64,000 nt of DNA, taken from positions 2,294,001 to 2,358,000 of the forward strand of contig NZ_AP014924.1 in the NCBI RefSeq assembly GCF_001544015.1. The letters are read 5' to 3'. Origin of the DNA: Limnochorda pilosa (GTDB lineage: Bacteria; Bacillota; Limnochordia; Limnochordales; Limnochordaceae). The notes beneath the pieces are model-generated. The model made no database searches. It was not told the origin of the DNA and saw only the letters and a list, made by a program, of their open reading frames with translations. Position numbers and translations under genes: made by a program. Shown piece after piece: positions 26,428 to 35,562 of the stretch (the first letter of the stretch is position 1; each line of letters opens with the position of its first letter).

Positions 26428-27308
26428 GCGTCCTCCCCCCGTCTCAAGAGAATCGTGGAGTATGCCAGAGCCAGGGCAAAGACCAGAAGGAACGTGACGG
26501 TGGAGAGGGCTGAAGAACGGGCGAAGTCGGTGAAGCGGAAGGCAAGACGATAGGCGTAGGTAACGAAGGTGTCCGTGACGCCTGCAGGTCCGCCGCCCGT
26601 CATCGTATAGATGAGCGGGAAGTAGTTGATGGTCCAGATGATGGTCAGCATCAGCGTCGTTCCCAGGAAGGGCTTGATCGCGGGAAGCGTCACGCTCCGG
26701 AAGCGGCCCAGGATGCCGGCCCCGTCCACCGCCGCCGCCTCATAGAGCTCGACAGGAATGGTCTTGAGGCCTGCCAGATAGAACATGGCCGACAGGGCGA
26801 ACCCTTTCCACGTGTTGGCGACGATCACGCTCGCCTTAGCCAGAAGAGGATCCCCAAGCCACGGCAGGTACCAGTCGAGGATCCCCACCCGAACCATCAG
26901 GTCGTTGATGACCCCGTACATATCGTTAAGCATCCACTTCCATGCGACGCCCGCCACGATGTCCGGTGTTGCCCAGGGGAGAACCAGGATCAGAGCCCGC
27001 CAGAGCCCCGCGCCCCTGGCTGGCTGGTTCAGCAGCAGGGCGATGGCCAGACCCAGGATCATCTGCAGGCTGACGCTACCTACGGTCCAGATGAGGGTGT
27101 TTACCAAGAGTTGCCGGAACTCTCCCTGGCTGAAGACACGCTGGTAGTTCTCCAGGCTGAAGGTGCCGTCCGCCACGAAGCTCTGGACCAGGTTGCTCGC
27201 CACTGGATAACCGATCAACAAGACCAGGAATATCACGTACGGTAGGCTGAGCCCATACGCGAAGCGATGCTGCCTGTGAACGTAGCTGGATGCCGCCGGC
27301 TGATTCAA
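26424..27308 (-). CDS. CUT1 sugar ABC transporter permease (MalF type)
   Basis: TTG 27308 is chosen because TGGAGGCAGGA lies just upstream and the product begins a few residues before the first helix. A frame open to 27560 gives only non-conserved residues. The protein has 294 residues, about six helices and the EAA loop YEAAAVDGAGILGRFRSVTLP followed by TGGGPAG, as in MalF-type subunits. It is separated from the binding-protein gene by a strong hairpin. Confidence 0.93.
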   Translation of the reverse strand: MNQPAASSYVHRQHRFAYGLSLPYVIFLVLLIGYPVASNLVQSFVADGTFSLENYQRVFSQGEFRQLLVNTLIWTVGSVSLQMILGLAIALLLNQPARGAGLWRALILVLPWATPDIVAGVAWKWMLNDMYGVINDLMVRVGILDWYLPWLGDPLLAKASVIVANTWKGFALSAMFYLAGLKTIPVELYEAAAVDGAGILGRFRSVTLPAIKPFLGTTLMLTIIWTINYFPLIYTMTGGGPAGVTDTFVTYAYRLAFRFTDFARSSALSTVTFLLVFALALAYSTILLRRGEDA

Positions 27309-27325
27309 TACGTCCTGCCTCCAGG

Positions 27326-27355
27326 GCGGCGGGGTGCTTCCGCGCACCCCGCCGC
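27326..27355 (-). terminator. Intercistronic hairpin between binding-protein and permease genes
   Basis: GCGGCGGGGTGC (27326-27337) and GCACCCCGCCGC (27344-27355) form a perfect 12-bp stem with a 6-base loop. No T tract follows on the - strand, so it probably causes partial termination or protects the upstream mRNA, raising binding-protein levels over permease. Similar hairpins occur at 48107-48142 and 61285-61312. Confidence 0.7.
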
Positions 27356-27399
27356 AGCTTGCCACACCGGATTCGTGGACCTGGTGATCCCGCCGATCG

Positions 27400-28689
27400 T
27401 TAGGGGGCCAGGATACGTTCGATATTCTCACTGGCCGTCCGCACCGCGGTGGCCGCGTCCATCCGCCCGGCCAGGACGTTCTGGACCATGGACTGGATCT
27501 GGTCCGAGACCTCGGGCCACTCGGGAATCGGCGGGCGGAATGCGGCCACCGGGAAAACATCGAGTACCACCTGCCAGTTGGAACCCGACAGCTCCGGCGC
27601 GTCTTCGGCCACGTCCATGCGGGCCGGCATGGGCCCCCCGTGCCGGCGCATCCACTCGCGCCACGTCTCGTAGCTGGTGATGTACTCGATGAACTTCCAG
27701 GCGGCGTCCTTCTGTGTCGATTGGGACGAAACCACGGACGCCCAGCCGCCGAAGACCGACGCGGGCTCCGTGTTGTAGGGGTGCATGGCCACCCTGTAAT
27801 TGCCCTTGATTTCGGGGTTCGCCAGTTCGATGAGCGGGAAGGACCAGGGACCTCCGATGGCCATGGCGAGCCGCCCCTGGGCCATCATGGTCCGATAGTC
27901 GTCTTCCCCGTAGGAGAGCGTACCCGGCGGGGAGACCCGGTACTTGGTGAACAGGTCCGTGTAGAACTGAAGGGCCTCGATGCCCGCCTCGTTGTTGAAA
28001 GCCACGTGCTGGTAGTCGTCGGTGAGCAGCTTGCCCCCGTTGCCCAGGAGGAAGATCATGTATCCGAGGGTCGTAACCTCACTCTTCAGCCCGGATACAC
28101 CATAGCCATAGGTGCCCCGCGCCGGGTTGGTGAGGATCTTGGCGTACTCCAGGAGTTCCTCCCAGGTTTGCGGCGGCTTGTTCGGGTCAAGACCCGCTTC
28201 CTCGAACATCTTGGTGTTGTAGAGAAGCAATCGGTCGTCGGTGTACCATGGCAGGCCGTAACGGTTTCCCTCATACTCAACGGTAGGCCACAGGTTCGGC
28301 CAGATCTGGTCCGTAACCTCGCTGGCGGCCAGGCGGTCGTCCAGTGGCTCGAGCCAGCCCCTGGAGGCGAAGGTGGGTACCCACCCGCCCAGGTCCGCAA
28401 AGGTCACGTCGGGAGGGGTACCAGCGCTGAACGCCGTTACCAGGTTGTCGTAGTAGACTTCGAACCCGATGAGGCGATACTCGACGTCGATGCCCGTCTC
28501 TTCCTCGAACCCGGCAATGATCTCTGCCCAGGTCCGCTCTTGCTCGACGATGTGCCCGCCCACCCAGACCGTGAGCGGTTCGGCAGCTACGCTGGTCGAG
28601 CCCATCAGGAACAGGGCGAGAACCAGCAGGATCGACACGCGTCGACCGGACACTCTGAACATCCCCCTTTGCAGCCGTTGTTGAGACAT
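27400..28689 (-). CDS. CUT1 sugar-binding protein (SBP family 1)
   Basis: The 429-residue protein has a signal peptide (VSILLVLALFLMGSTSVAA). The mature protein starts EPLTVWVGGHIVEQERTWAE and carries the family motifs GIDVEYR, GTPPDVTFADLGGW and the C-terminal SQSTQKDAAWKFIEYI. No lipobox is clear. ATG 28689 and an internal ATG nine codons later are both possible. It lies 20 bp after the FGGY kinase gene and supplies the ligand to the two permeases downstream. The substrate is likely a ketose or polyol, judging from the kinases. Confidence 0.92.
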   Translation of the reverse strand: MSQQRLQRGMFRVSGRRVSILLVLALFLMGSTSVAAEPLTVWVGGHIVEQERTWAEIIAGFEEETGIDVEYRLIGFEVYYDNLVTAFSAGTPPDVTFADLGGWVPTFASRGWLEPLDDRLAASEVTDQIWPNLWPTVEYEGNRYGLPWYTDDRLLLYNTKMFEEAGLDPNKPPQTWEELLEYAKILTNPARGTYGYGVSGLKSEVTTLGYMIFLLGNGGKLLTDDYQHVAFNNEAGIEALQFYTDLFTKYRVSPPGTLSYGEDDYRTMMAQGRLAMAIGGPWSFPLIELANPEIKGNYRVAMHPYNTEPASVFGGWASVVSSQSTQKDAAWKFIEYITSYETWREWMRRHGGPMPARMDVAEDAPELSGSNWQVVLDVFPVAAFRPPIPEWPEVSDQIQSMVQNVLAGRMDAATAVRTASENIERILAP

Positions 28690-28709
28690 ACCCTCGCGTC
28701 ACGGACCGA

Positions 28710-30236
28710 TCACTTCGGAGAGACATCACCTCGCCGTTCGTCCCTGCCAGCCCGCCTGGCTCCCTCGAGGGCCAGCGGCAGGAGTTCCAGGTGGTGTTGA
28801 TACAGTCCGGCATACTTCGCGTGCTCCTCCGCCCGGATGCTGAACTGGCGCGTGCTCCCTTCCGAGAGCCGGTTCAGGTCGGTTTCGGTCAGTAGACCAG
28901 AGCCGAGCCCAGCCAACAGGGCTGCGCCGAACCCGGCGCCCTCCTGGTGTGCAGCTACCTGGAGGGGGAGCCCCATCACGTCCGCCTTCAACTGCATCCA
29001 GCACCGGTTGGCGGTACTGCCCCCGACGGCCCGAACCACTTTGGGCGCAACACCCGCACCCTTCTGCAGGCGGTCGAGGAGGCGTCTTGCCTCGAAGGAC
29101 AGCCCTTCCAGCAGCGCCCTCGCCAGGTCCGCGTTGGTGTGGAAGTCGCGCAGGCCAAGGATCATGGCCGCGTCCGGCGCCCCCACCACGTCGGCGGACG
29201 TGCGGAAGTACGGGAAGAAGCGGAGGCCGCGGGCGCCGACCTCCGATTGCTCGGCCCGCCGGCCAAGCTCGTCGTAATCTGGATCCGTTCCGGTGAGCAT
29301 CTCTCGCACGAACCACGTCGCGGAGAGGCCGGACGTCCGCAGAGTCGTCATGCCGTAGAACAGGCTCGGGAACAGGTGGTGGCCGATCACCACTTCCTGG
29401 TGAGGAAGCGCCCGTTCAAACCCGTCAGCGCTCAGGGCCGTCAGGATGGTCTCGGCCGTTCCGCAGGAGTTGAGGACGCGTGACTCGCGGGTAGCCCCGA
29501 CAGCCAGCGCCGACGCAAGCTGGTCATGGGCTCCCGAGCAGACAGAGACATCCTCGGGAAGGCCTGTCTCCCTGGCGGCGGGGCCTGTGACGCGACCGAC
29601 CCGTGTACCACCGGGGACCGGGGTCGGTAGCAGAGACGCCTCGAGCCCGCACTCGTCCAGGATCTCCGAGGACCAGACTTCCTGACGCACATCGAAAGCC
29701 ATGGTGCGGGATGCCAGGGAGAAGTCGGTCGCTGCCACTCCTGAGAGCCTGAAGGCGACCCAGTCTGCCATGTTCAACCAGTATCGGGCTCGCTGAAACC
29801 GGGCACGATCGTGCTCCCGGTACCATAGAAGCTTGCTGACCGAGTAGGTGAAGTCGGCCGGCAGGCCCGTGATCGACCGGAGGGTTTCACGGCCCAGGCG
29901 TGCCACTAGCTCTTCGGCGATCGGTCGCGTCCGGGGATCGAACCACGCCAGAGCCGGAAAGAGCTCCCTCCCCTGGTCGTCGACCAGGAACCCTGCCTCT
30001 CCCATGCTGGCACAGGCCACACCTGCCACCTGCCCGGGATCGATCTGACTCACCAGCTCCCGGATCAAGCGGACGATGACGCTCCACAGCGCGGCCCCTT
30101 CATACACGACGCGGCCATCCCCCTCGTCACGGGAGGGCGTGGGGGCGCTGACCACCCGATGCTGTCGGCCAGTCTCATCCACGACGATCGCTTTGATACG
30201 GGTCGTCCCGAGGTCGATACCTATCAGGTAGGCCAC
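28710..30236 (-). CDS. FGGY-family carbohydrate kinase
   Basis: GTG 30236 follows GAGGGGGTG and gives 508 residues starting AYLIGIDLGTTRIKAIVVDE, the N-terminal ATP-binding fold. Other landmarks are MGEAGFLVD, the DPRTRPIAEEL substrate segment, GAHDQLASALAVG and the C-terminal EGLSFEARRLLDRL with AVGGSTANRCWMQ. FGGY kinases phosphorylate ketoses and polyols such as xylulose, tagatose or glycerol. It sits directly after its SorC regulator and before the importer. A disrupted relative lies at 42515-42929. Confidence 0.92.
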   Translation of the reverse strand: MAYLIGIDLGTTRIKAIVVDETGRQHRVVSAPTPSRDEGDGRVVYEGAALWSVIVRLIRELVSQIDPGQVAGVACASMGEAGFLVDDQGRELFPALAWFDPRTRPIAEELVARLGRETLRSITGLPADFTYSVSKLLWYREHDRARFQRARYWLNMADWVAFRLSGVAATDFSLASRTMAFDVRQEVWSSEILDECGLEASLLPTPVPGGTRVGRVTGPAARETGLPEDVSVCSGAHDQLASALAVGATRESRVLNSCGTAETILTALSADGFERALPHQEVVIGHHLFPSLFYGMTTLRTSGLSATWFVREMLTGTDPDYDELGRRAEQSEVGARGLRFFPYFRTSADVVGAPDAAMILGLRDFHTNADLARALLEGLSFEARRLLDRLQKGAGVAPKVVRAVGGSTANRCWMQLKADVMGLPLQVAAHQEGAGFGAALLAGLGSGLLTETDLNRLSEGSTRQFSIRAEEHAKYAGLYQHHLELLPLALEGARRAGRDERRGDVSPK

Positions 30237-30253
30237 AGATGCACCCCCTCGCC

Positions 30254-31246
30254 TCAAGATCCGCTCGCATCCAGGACGGCGGCAGCGGTGCGCGAGTCGA
30301 TCACCAGAACATCGACCAACCGGCCCTTCAACGCGGCCAGGATCGAGGCGGTCTTCTCCGTCCCACCGGCCACGGCGACCACCCGTGCCCGGCGCACCCG
30401 ATCGATTTCGATTCCAACGATGCACCGGTGTACGGGCAACGGCTGAATCACGCCCTCGACGTCAAAGAACCGCGAGAGCAGATCCCCGACGATGCGCCAC
30501 CCCTCGGCCGAGATCAACTCACCCGTACCGAAATAGGGGGTCCGGAACAGCGGCGAGCGAGAGAGGTCGTAACCGATGCCAACCAAGGCCAGATCCAGCC
30601 GGTCCCAGAGTTTCACGGCCGGCTGCACGGCCGGATCACCGATGAGCGAATCCCGCAGCTCACCGGTCTCGACGATGAAGGGGAGATCCAGGGGTTGCCA
30701 GGTACCGTTCAACCCATCGGCCAGCGCCTTGGCCAGGTCGTTCGACCGGAACTCAGGCCTGGTGTCGCCCAGCGCGCCCAGGAGCGGTACGACCTGCACG
30801 TGGTGGGACTCCTCGACCGACCGCATGCCGATGTGGGTCACCACCCGGTGAACGGTGTGACCCCACCCGACGCCAAGGACACCGATACCATCCAGGTGGG
30901 CGAGGAGCCAATCCGACCCCGCCCGGGCCAGGTCGGGCATCACACCCGCGCTGTCGCTGGCGCGGCTGGGTACCACCACCGCATCCTGAAGCTCGAAGCG
31001 CCGGATCATCCTGTCAGCGAGGGCCGCGTTCACCTTGCGCGGGTCGGTTACCTCGATGCGAACGACGCCCTCCCGGCGCGCCCGCTGCAACAACTGGTTG
31101 ACCCGCAGGCGCGTCAGACCCAGGGCCCGTCCCACCTCAGCCTGGGTCATGCGCTGAAGGTAGTAGCGCTCTGCACAACGGACCATGAGGTCGATCTCTC
31201 GGTCGGCTGCGCCAGCCATCCCTGGTGCTTCCCTGGCCTCTTCCAA
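30254..31246 (-). CDS. SorC/DeoR-like sugar-responsive regulator
   Basis: TTG 31246 has AGGAGCGG upstream and gives 330 residues; an internal ATG at codon 10 is possible. The N-terminal helix-turn-helix reads MTQAEVGRALGLTRLRVNQLLQRARREGVV. The rest is a SorC sugar-phosphate-binding domain (LGVGWGHTVHRVV, EFRSNDLAKALA, VVAVAGGTEKTASILAAL). It is first in the operon and faces a 27-bp palindrome, its probable operator. The expected inducer is a phosphorylated sugar made by the kinase downstream. Confidence 0.92.
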   Translation of the reverse strand: MEEAREAPGMAGAADREIDLMVRCAERYYLQRMTQAEVGRALGLTRLRVNQLLQRARREGVVRIEVTDPRKVNAALADRMIRRFELQDAVVVPSRASDSAGVMPDLARAGSDWLLAHLDGIGVLGVGWGHTVHRVVTHIGMRSVEESHHVQVVPLLGALGDTRPEFRSNDLAKALADGLNGTWQPLDLPFIVETGELRDSLIGDPAVQPAVKLWDRLDLALVGIGYDLSRSPLFRTPYFGTGELISAEGWRIVGDLLSRFFDVEGVIQPLPVHRCIVGIEIDRVRRARVVAVAGGTEKTASILAALKGRLVDVLVIDSRTAAAVLDASGS

Positions 31247-31262
31247 GGAGTCCCGCTCCTAC

Positions 31263-31289
31263 GATACATTTGTTATATACAACTGTATC
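31263..31289. promoter_or_regulatory. Probable SorC operator overlapping the operon promoter
   Basis: Inverted half-sites GATACATTTG (31263-31272) and CAACTGTATC (31280-31289) are separated by 7 AT-rich bases. The - strand contains TATAAC, a good -10 candidate, inside the palindrome. Its position 16 bp upstream of the SorC start suggests autoregulation of the whole operon. The related half-site CAAATGTA recurs before the second SorC-linked cluster. Confidence 0.7.
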
Positions 31290-31446
31290 ACCTGGTACCG
31301 AGTTCTCCCTCCGATGACAATCTCCTCCTGCGCGAAACACCCCCGGGTGTCGCCGGCGCTCCACCGGTGAACCGTTCGTACCTTTGGCCCTTCCCCTGCA
31401 TAGGGATCTCAGGTATCGGTCTCTATAGGTCTCTCGGGGGGCACCG

Positions 31447-31770
31447 GTGTCAGACGTTGAGGGATCGATTGTGAAGCGGCGTAAGCGCGTGCCGGGCCCG
31501 TGCATCCGGGTTCCAGGTTCCACTACCAGATGGCTCACGGGCGGGAGCGTACCGCGAGGGATGGATGGGCCCCACCGGCGGGGGACGGCACCGAGTCTCC
31601 GGCTCCCAGACGTGCCGGAGCCGGCGCATCGCGTGCCCCTCCGCCCGGGCGACATCTGGCTCCAGGAGGGCTTCACCCTGGAGCCCGTGGTCGTGGGGCT
31701 CAACGTCCCCACCTTCCTCACCTTGGACGACGCCAGCCGTCTTTACGTTGGCGAGGGGGGTTCTCCCTGA
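31447..31770 (+). pseudogene. 5' fragment of a beta-propeller (sorbosone/glucose dehydrogenase-like) gene
   Basis: Near its end the frame reads DIWLQEGFTLEPVVVGLNVP and then FLTLDDASRLYVGEGGS. This looks like the first blade of NHL/PQQ-type sugar dehydrogenase propellers. After about 108 codons it stops, 25 bp from the convergent end of tctA. The remaining ~300 or more codons are missing, so it is a truncated gene at a cluster boundary. The first ~60 codons show no family and may not be native. Confidence 0.6.
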
Positions 31771-31795
31771 CGTGGTCCGAGCCGCTGCACGCCCC

Positions 31796-33313
31796 CTAAC
31801 CGGAGGCCGCGCTCTCCGTCTCGACCCGGGCCCGGGCCTTTCGCGTCATCACGTGCGACCCGACCAGCGCCCCCACCGAGGCGAGCAGCAGGATCAGGCT
31901 GATCGGCCGGGTGACGAAGACGGTCAGGTCCCCGCCAAAGCGCTGCATGGTCCGGATCAGCTCGGCGTCGGCCAGCGGCCCCAGGATGATCCCCAGGATG
32001 ACCGCGATCACGGGATAGTCGTACCGGCGCAGGAGCCACCCGAGAACGCCGAAGGCGACCATGACGACCGGATCGACCAGGCTGTTGCGGCCGGCGTAGG
32101 TACCCGCCACGGTGAGGACGCCCAGCACTGGCACCAGATAGCGGACCGGGATGTTGACGACCTTCGAAAACGCGTAGGAGAGTACGAAGCCCACCGGGAG
32201 CAGAAGGAAGTCCTGAAGGGCGTTGGCGACGATGTAGGCGTAGACGACGTCCTGGTGCTCGTAGACCATGCGCGGCCCTGGGACCCAGCCCTGCAGGATG
32301 ATGGCGCCCAGCATCACCGCCGTCGCCGCGCCCCCGGGGACGCCCAGGACCAGCATGGTGGCTGTGGCGCCGCCCTCGGACGAGTTGTTGGCCGACTCGG
32401 AGGCGATGATCCCTTCCGGAATGCCGGTGCCGAACCGAGACGGGTTCCGGGAGGAGTGCTTGGCCGCGTTGTAGCTCACCAGGGAGGCGACGGTCGCCCC
32501 AGCGCCCGGGAGCGCTCCGACACCGACCCCGATCGCCGCCGAGCGGATGATGTTCCACGGGTGGCGGAGCACCTCGCGCATCCCCCGGAACATCTCCCCG
32601 ATCTGCTCTCGAGAGAGCCGCGTCGTCTTGGACAGGTACGACTGATCCAGGAGCACCAGCAGCTCCGAGAAGCAGAAGAGTCCGATCAGCGCCGGGATCA
32701 GGGGCACACCGTCCAGGAGCTGGTAGTTGCCGAAGGTGCCCCGCATGGCGCCGGTGGTCGACATGCCCACCATCCCCAGGAGGAGGCCCAGCAGCCCGGC
32801 CAGGTACCCCTTGGCCACATTGGCGCCCTGCAGGGAGGCGATGATGGTCAGCCCGAAGATGGCGATCATGAACATCTCCGGTGGGCCGAAGGAAAGGGCC
32901 AGGGTGCCCAGGGGGCCGATCGCGAACAAGAGCACGAGCGAGCCAATCAGCGAACCTAGGGCGCTCGCGCCCACGGCCAGCCCCAGGGCCCGCCCCACCT
33001 GGCCCTTCTGCATCATGGGGTAGCCGTCGAAGACGGTGGCCGCCGAGGCCGGCGAGCCGGGGGCGTTGATGAGGATGGCCGTGATCGCCCCGCCGTAGTT
33101 GCCGCCCGTGTAGATGGACGAGAGGAAGACCAGCGAGCTGAGCGGGTCCATGTAGTAGGTCACCGGAAGCATGAGGGCGATGCCGGTGCCCCCCGTCAAC
33201 CCCGGGATGGCACCCAGGATGGTGCCGAAAGCCACCCCGCCCAGCATGAGGAAGAGCATCCAGGGTGTCGTGATGCTCGGGAGGATCTGCGGGAGTTGCT
33301 CCAGGATCTCCAA
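31796..33313 (-). CDS. tctA: Tripartite tricarboxylate transporter large membrane subunit TctA
   Basis: The protein has 505 residues from TTG 33313 (GAGGTGAATC upstream). It is polytopic, about 12 hydrophobic segments, with the TctA hallmarks GAIPGLTGGTGIALMLPVTY, YTGGNYGGAITAILINAPG, GALPGAGATVASLVSY and ANNSSEGGATATMLVLGVPG. It imports a di- or tricarboxylate together with TctB and the binding protein TctC. It is the last gene of the operon that also encodes a hydro-lyase and a carbon-carbon lyase, which suggests a substituted dicarboxylate substrate. Confidence 0.96.
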   Translation of the reverse strand: MEILEQLPQILPSITTPWMLFLMLGGVAFGTILGAIPGLTGGTGIALMLPVTYYMDPLSSLVFLSSIYTGGNYGGAITAILINAPGSPASAATVFDGYPMMQKGQVGRALGLAVGASALGSLIGSLVLLFAIGPLGTLALSFGPPEMFMIAIFGLTIIASLQGANVAKGYLAGLLGLLLGMVGMSTTGAMRGTFGNYQLLDGVPLIPALIGLFCFSELLVLLDQSYLSKTTRLSREQIGEMFRGMREVLRHPWNIIRSAAIGVGVGALPGAGATVASLVSYNAAKHSSRNPSRFGTGIPEGIIASESANNSSEGGATATMLVLGVPGGAATAVMLGAIILQGWVPGPRMVYEHQDVVYAYIVANALQDFLLLPVGFVLSYAFSKVVNIPVRYLVPVLGVLTVAGTYAGRNSLVDPVVMVAFGVLGWLLRRYDYPVIAVILGIILGPLADAELIRTMQRFGGDLTVFVTRPISLILLLASVGALVGSHVMTRKARARVETESAASG

Positions 33314-33335
33314 GTCGGATTCACCTCACCTCTGT

Positions 33336-33782
33336 TCAGAACCGAACCGAGAGGGCGTAGGCGAAGACGGCGTAGATCGCCCCACCCCCGAGCACCGAGA
33401 CCAGAAGGATGCTCCACGCGTTCCGCACCCCAAGGTAGAGCAGGGTGGCTGCAATGAAGAGAATGCTGGCCGGGAGGAAGCCGATCCAGCCGAAGAGCCG
33501 GAGGTAACCAGCCGCCAGCACCACAAAGGCCAGGCGCCAGAGGGTCCTCCTGATGGGCTCCCCTGCCTTGCCCTGTAGTCGTCCGACGACCACCTGGCCC
33601 AGGAGAATGAGGCTCAGGATCGCGATGGCCAGCAGGACCGGCCGCGGCAGGAGCAGGTTCAGCTCGGGCCTTGAGATGTCGTGCACGTCGATCCAGTAGA
33701 TCGCCGCGAGCACCAGGGTGAGAGCCGGCACGATCGCCTCGCCCCAGGCGATCTGACGTCTGGCCGGTGTCGTGCTTCCCAT
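33336..33782 (-). CDS. tctB: Tripartite tricarboxylate transporter small membrane subunit TctB
   Basis: ATG 33782 follows GGGGGAGG and gives 148 residues with four hydrophobic helices, as usual for this poorly conserved subunit. It lies 22 bp before tctA and 160 bp after tctC. It is identified mostly by context and topology. Confidence 0.88.
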   Translation of the reverse strand: MGSTTPARRQIAWGEAIVPALTLVLAAIYWIDVHDISRPELNLLLPRPVLLAIAILSLILLGQVVVGRLQGKAGEPIRRTLWRLAFVVLAAGYLRLFGWIGFLPASILFIAATLLYLGVRNAWSILLVSVLGGGAIYAVFAYALSVRF

Positions 33783-33942
33783 GGTTCCTCCCCCTTCCCT
33801 CAGAGAACCCCGCACGTGGGAGGCCGACTGCCACCTCGGCCCCGGACGGCCCGGCTCCCGGGGGTATCCGCCCTCCCAGGGGCCGGGCCCTCGAGAGGCC
33901 CCCAGCATCGGGCCGGGCCCGCATGGGGCCCGGCCTCCGTCG

Positions 33943-34941
33943 TCACTGACCCAGGAACATCTCCTTGAACTGGTTCACCACGGCGTTGGCGTCCCGCACC
34001 TGAGCGTTGGACTCCTCCGGCCCGACGAACTGGGTGACCAGCTCCACGCCGCTCTCCTTGCTCCGCTCGATGAACTTCGGGTTGGAGAGCGCCGCCTCAT
34101 AGGTCCTCAGAAGGGTCTGGTAACGGTCGGGGTACTTCTCCTTCAGCGAGGCGTGGACCGCGACGAACCGGACCGATCCCAGATTGGGGACCGTGACACC
34201 GTAGGGCGCCAGCGCCTCGTTGAGCACCTCCGCCTCCGGCCAGCCGGGGAAGGGCTTGGTGCCCGAGACAGCCAGCACGCGGGCCCGATCGCCCATGGCC
34301 ATGTCGCCCGCGGCCGAGCCCAGGGAGAAGTCGATCTGCTCGCCCATGAGCGCCACCCGCAGCGGGCCGCCGCCGTCGTAGAAGACCTCGATCACGTCCA
34401 GCCCCAGCGCGTCGAAGATCAGGTTGCCGACCACGTAGTCCCACCCGCCGGGCTCCACGCCCCAGGCGAGCCTGCCCGGGTTCGCCCGGATCGCCTCCAG
34501 CAGATCTGCGAGCGTCCGGTAGGGCGAGCTGGCAGGCACGGTGATCGCGACCGGGTCGAACTGCTGCACGTTGAGGATGTCGAAGTCGTCCAGCTCGTAG
34601 CTGGCGCCCCGGAGGATGCTGGCGCTCAGGTACGGCTCGGTGCCGACCATGATGGTGTAGCCGTCGGGACGCGTGCGGTAGAACCGCTCAAAGCCCACCT
34701 GGCCCTGGGCCCCCGAGTAGTTCTGGAGCACCAGCGGCACGCCGAGTTCCTGTTCCCAGTAGGGAGCCAGCGCCCGGATCATACGGTCCACGCTGCCGCC
34801 CGCATCGAAGGGAATGATCACTTCGATCTCGTGGGCCGGATAGCTCTGGGCCACGGCCATCCCGGCCTGGGCAAGAACGATCGCCGCGCAGACCAGACCG
34901 ACCGCCAGCGCCTGCCGCCACCAACCCTCTTGCCTGCTCAT
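33943..34941 (-). CDS. tctC: Tripartite tricarboxylate transporter binding protein TctC
   Basis: This 332-residue protein has a signal peptide ending GMAVAQ. The mature part begins YPAHEIEVIIPFDAGGSVDRMIRAL and contains GYTIMVGT, typical of the Bug/TctC family. These extracytoplasmic receptors bind carboxylates through two loops. Its ATG overlaps the stop of the LeuD-like gene (ATGA), linking transport to the enzymes. Confidence 0.95.
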   Translation of the reverse strand: MSRQEGWWRQALAVGLVCAAIVLAQAGMAVAQSYPAHEIEVIIPFDAGGSVDRMIRALAPYWEQELGVPLVLQNYSGAQGQVGFERFYRTRPDGYTIMVGTEPYLSASILRGASYELDDFDILNVQQFDPVAITVPASSPYRTLADLLEAIRANPGRLAWGVEPGGWDYVVGNLIFDALGLDVIEVFYDGGGPLRVALMGEQIDFSLGSAAGDMAMGDRARVLAVSGTKPFPGWPEAEVLNEALAPYGVTVPNLGSVRFVAVHASLKEKYPDRYQTLLRTYEAALSNPKFIERSKESGVELVTQFVGPEESNAQVRDANAVVNQFKEMFLGQ

Positions 34942-35474
34942 GACCTGCCACTCCCTCCCCTTGTCGATGAGCCATGCTCCTCCTGAAGCTGCAGGAGGAA
35001 ACCTTTGAGCCCCCCCGCTTCGAGGAGCTGTTGCGCGAAATCGGGAAGCGGGGACGTCTTCAGCGTCGTGCCCCGGGTCAGGTTGCGGATCTGGCCCCGC
35101 TGGGGCTGGACCTCGATCTGATCCCCGGTTGCAGCGTGCTCGGTGATCCCGGGCACTTCCAGCACCAGGATCCCGTTGTTCAAGGCATTGCGATAGAAGG
35201 TCCGGGCGAAGGACTCGGCCAGGATCGCCCCTACCTGAAGCTGCTTCCAGACCAGGACCGCGAACTCACGGGAAGAGCCCGAGCCGAAGTTCACTCCTGC
35301 CACGATCACGTCACCAGGCCTCGCCCGGGAGCCGAACGTCGGCTCCAGCGGCTCCATCGCGTGGCCCGCCATCTCCTCGAGACTCGGAAGGTGCAGGTAC
35401 CGGGCCGGAATGATCGCATCCGTGTCCACATCGTCGCCGAAGACCCAGGCCCGTCCGTTTACCTCACCCGTCAC
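34938..35474 (-). CDS. Aconitase-superfamily hydro-lyase small subunit (LeuD/DmdB type)
   Basis: GTG 35474 is chosen by the upstream GGGATGGGTGG and by alignment; the product has 178 residues. Motifs are VFGDDVDTDAIIPARYL, FGSGSSREFAVLVWKQL and FARTFYRNALNNGI, the swivel domain of LeuD-type hydro-lyases. It pairs with the large subunit encoded 88 bp upstream. With a lyase and a carboxylate transporter in the same operon, a catabolic role such as dimethylmalate/citramalate-type (de)hydration is likelier than leucine synthesis. Confidence 0.9.
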   Translation of the reverse strand: MTGEVNGRAWVFGDDVDTDAIIPARYLHLPSLEEMAGHAMEPLEPTFGSRARPGDVIVAGVNFGSGSSREFAVLVWKQLQVGAILAESFARTFYRNALNNGILVLEVPGITEHAATGDQIEVQPQRGQIRNLTRGTTLKTSPLPDFAQQLLEAGGLKGFLLQLQEEHGSSTRGGSGRS

Positions 35475-35562
35475 GGTCCACCCATCCCTTCTTGGCCAGA
35501 ATCGCCCACTCGTCACGCCACCCCTGCCGCCCGCCCCTGGTGCCCGCCCCTGCCGGCCTGCT

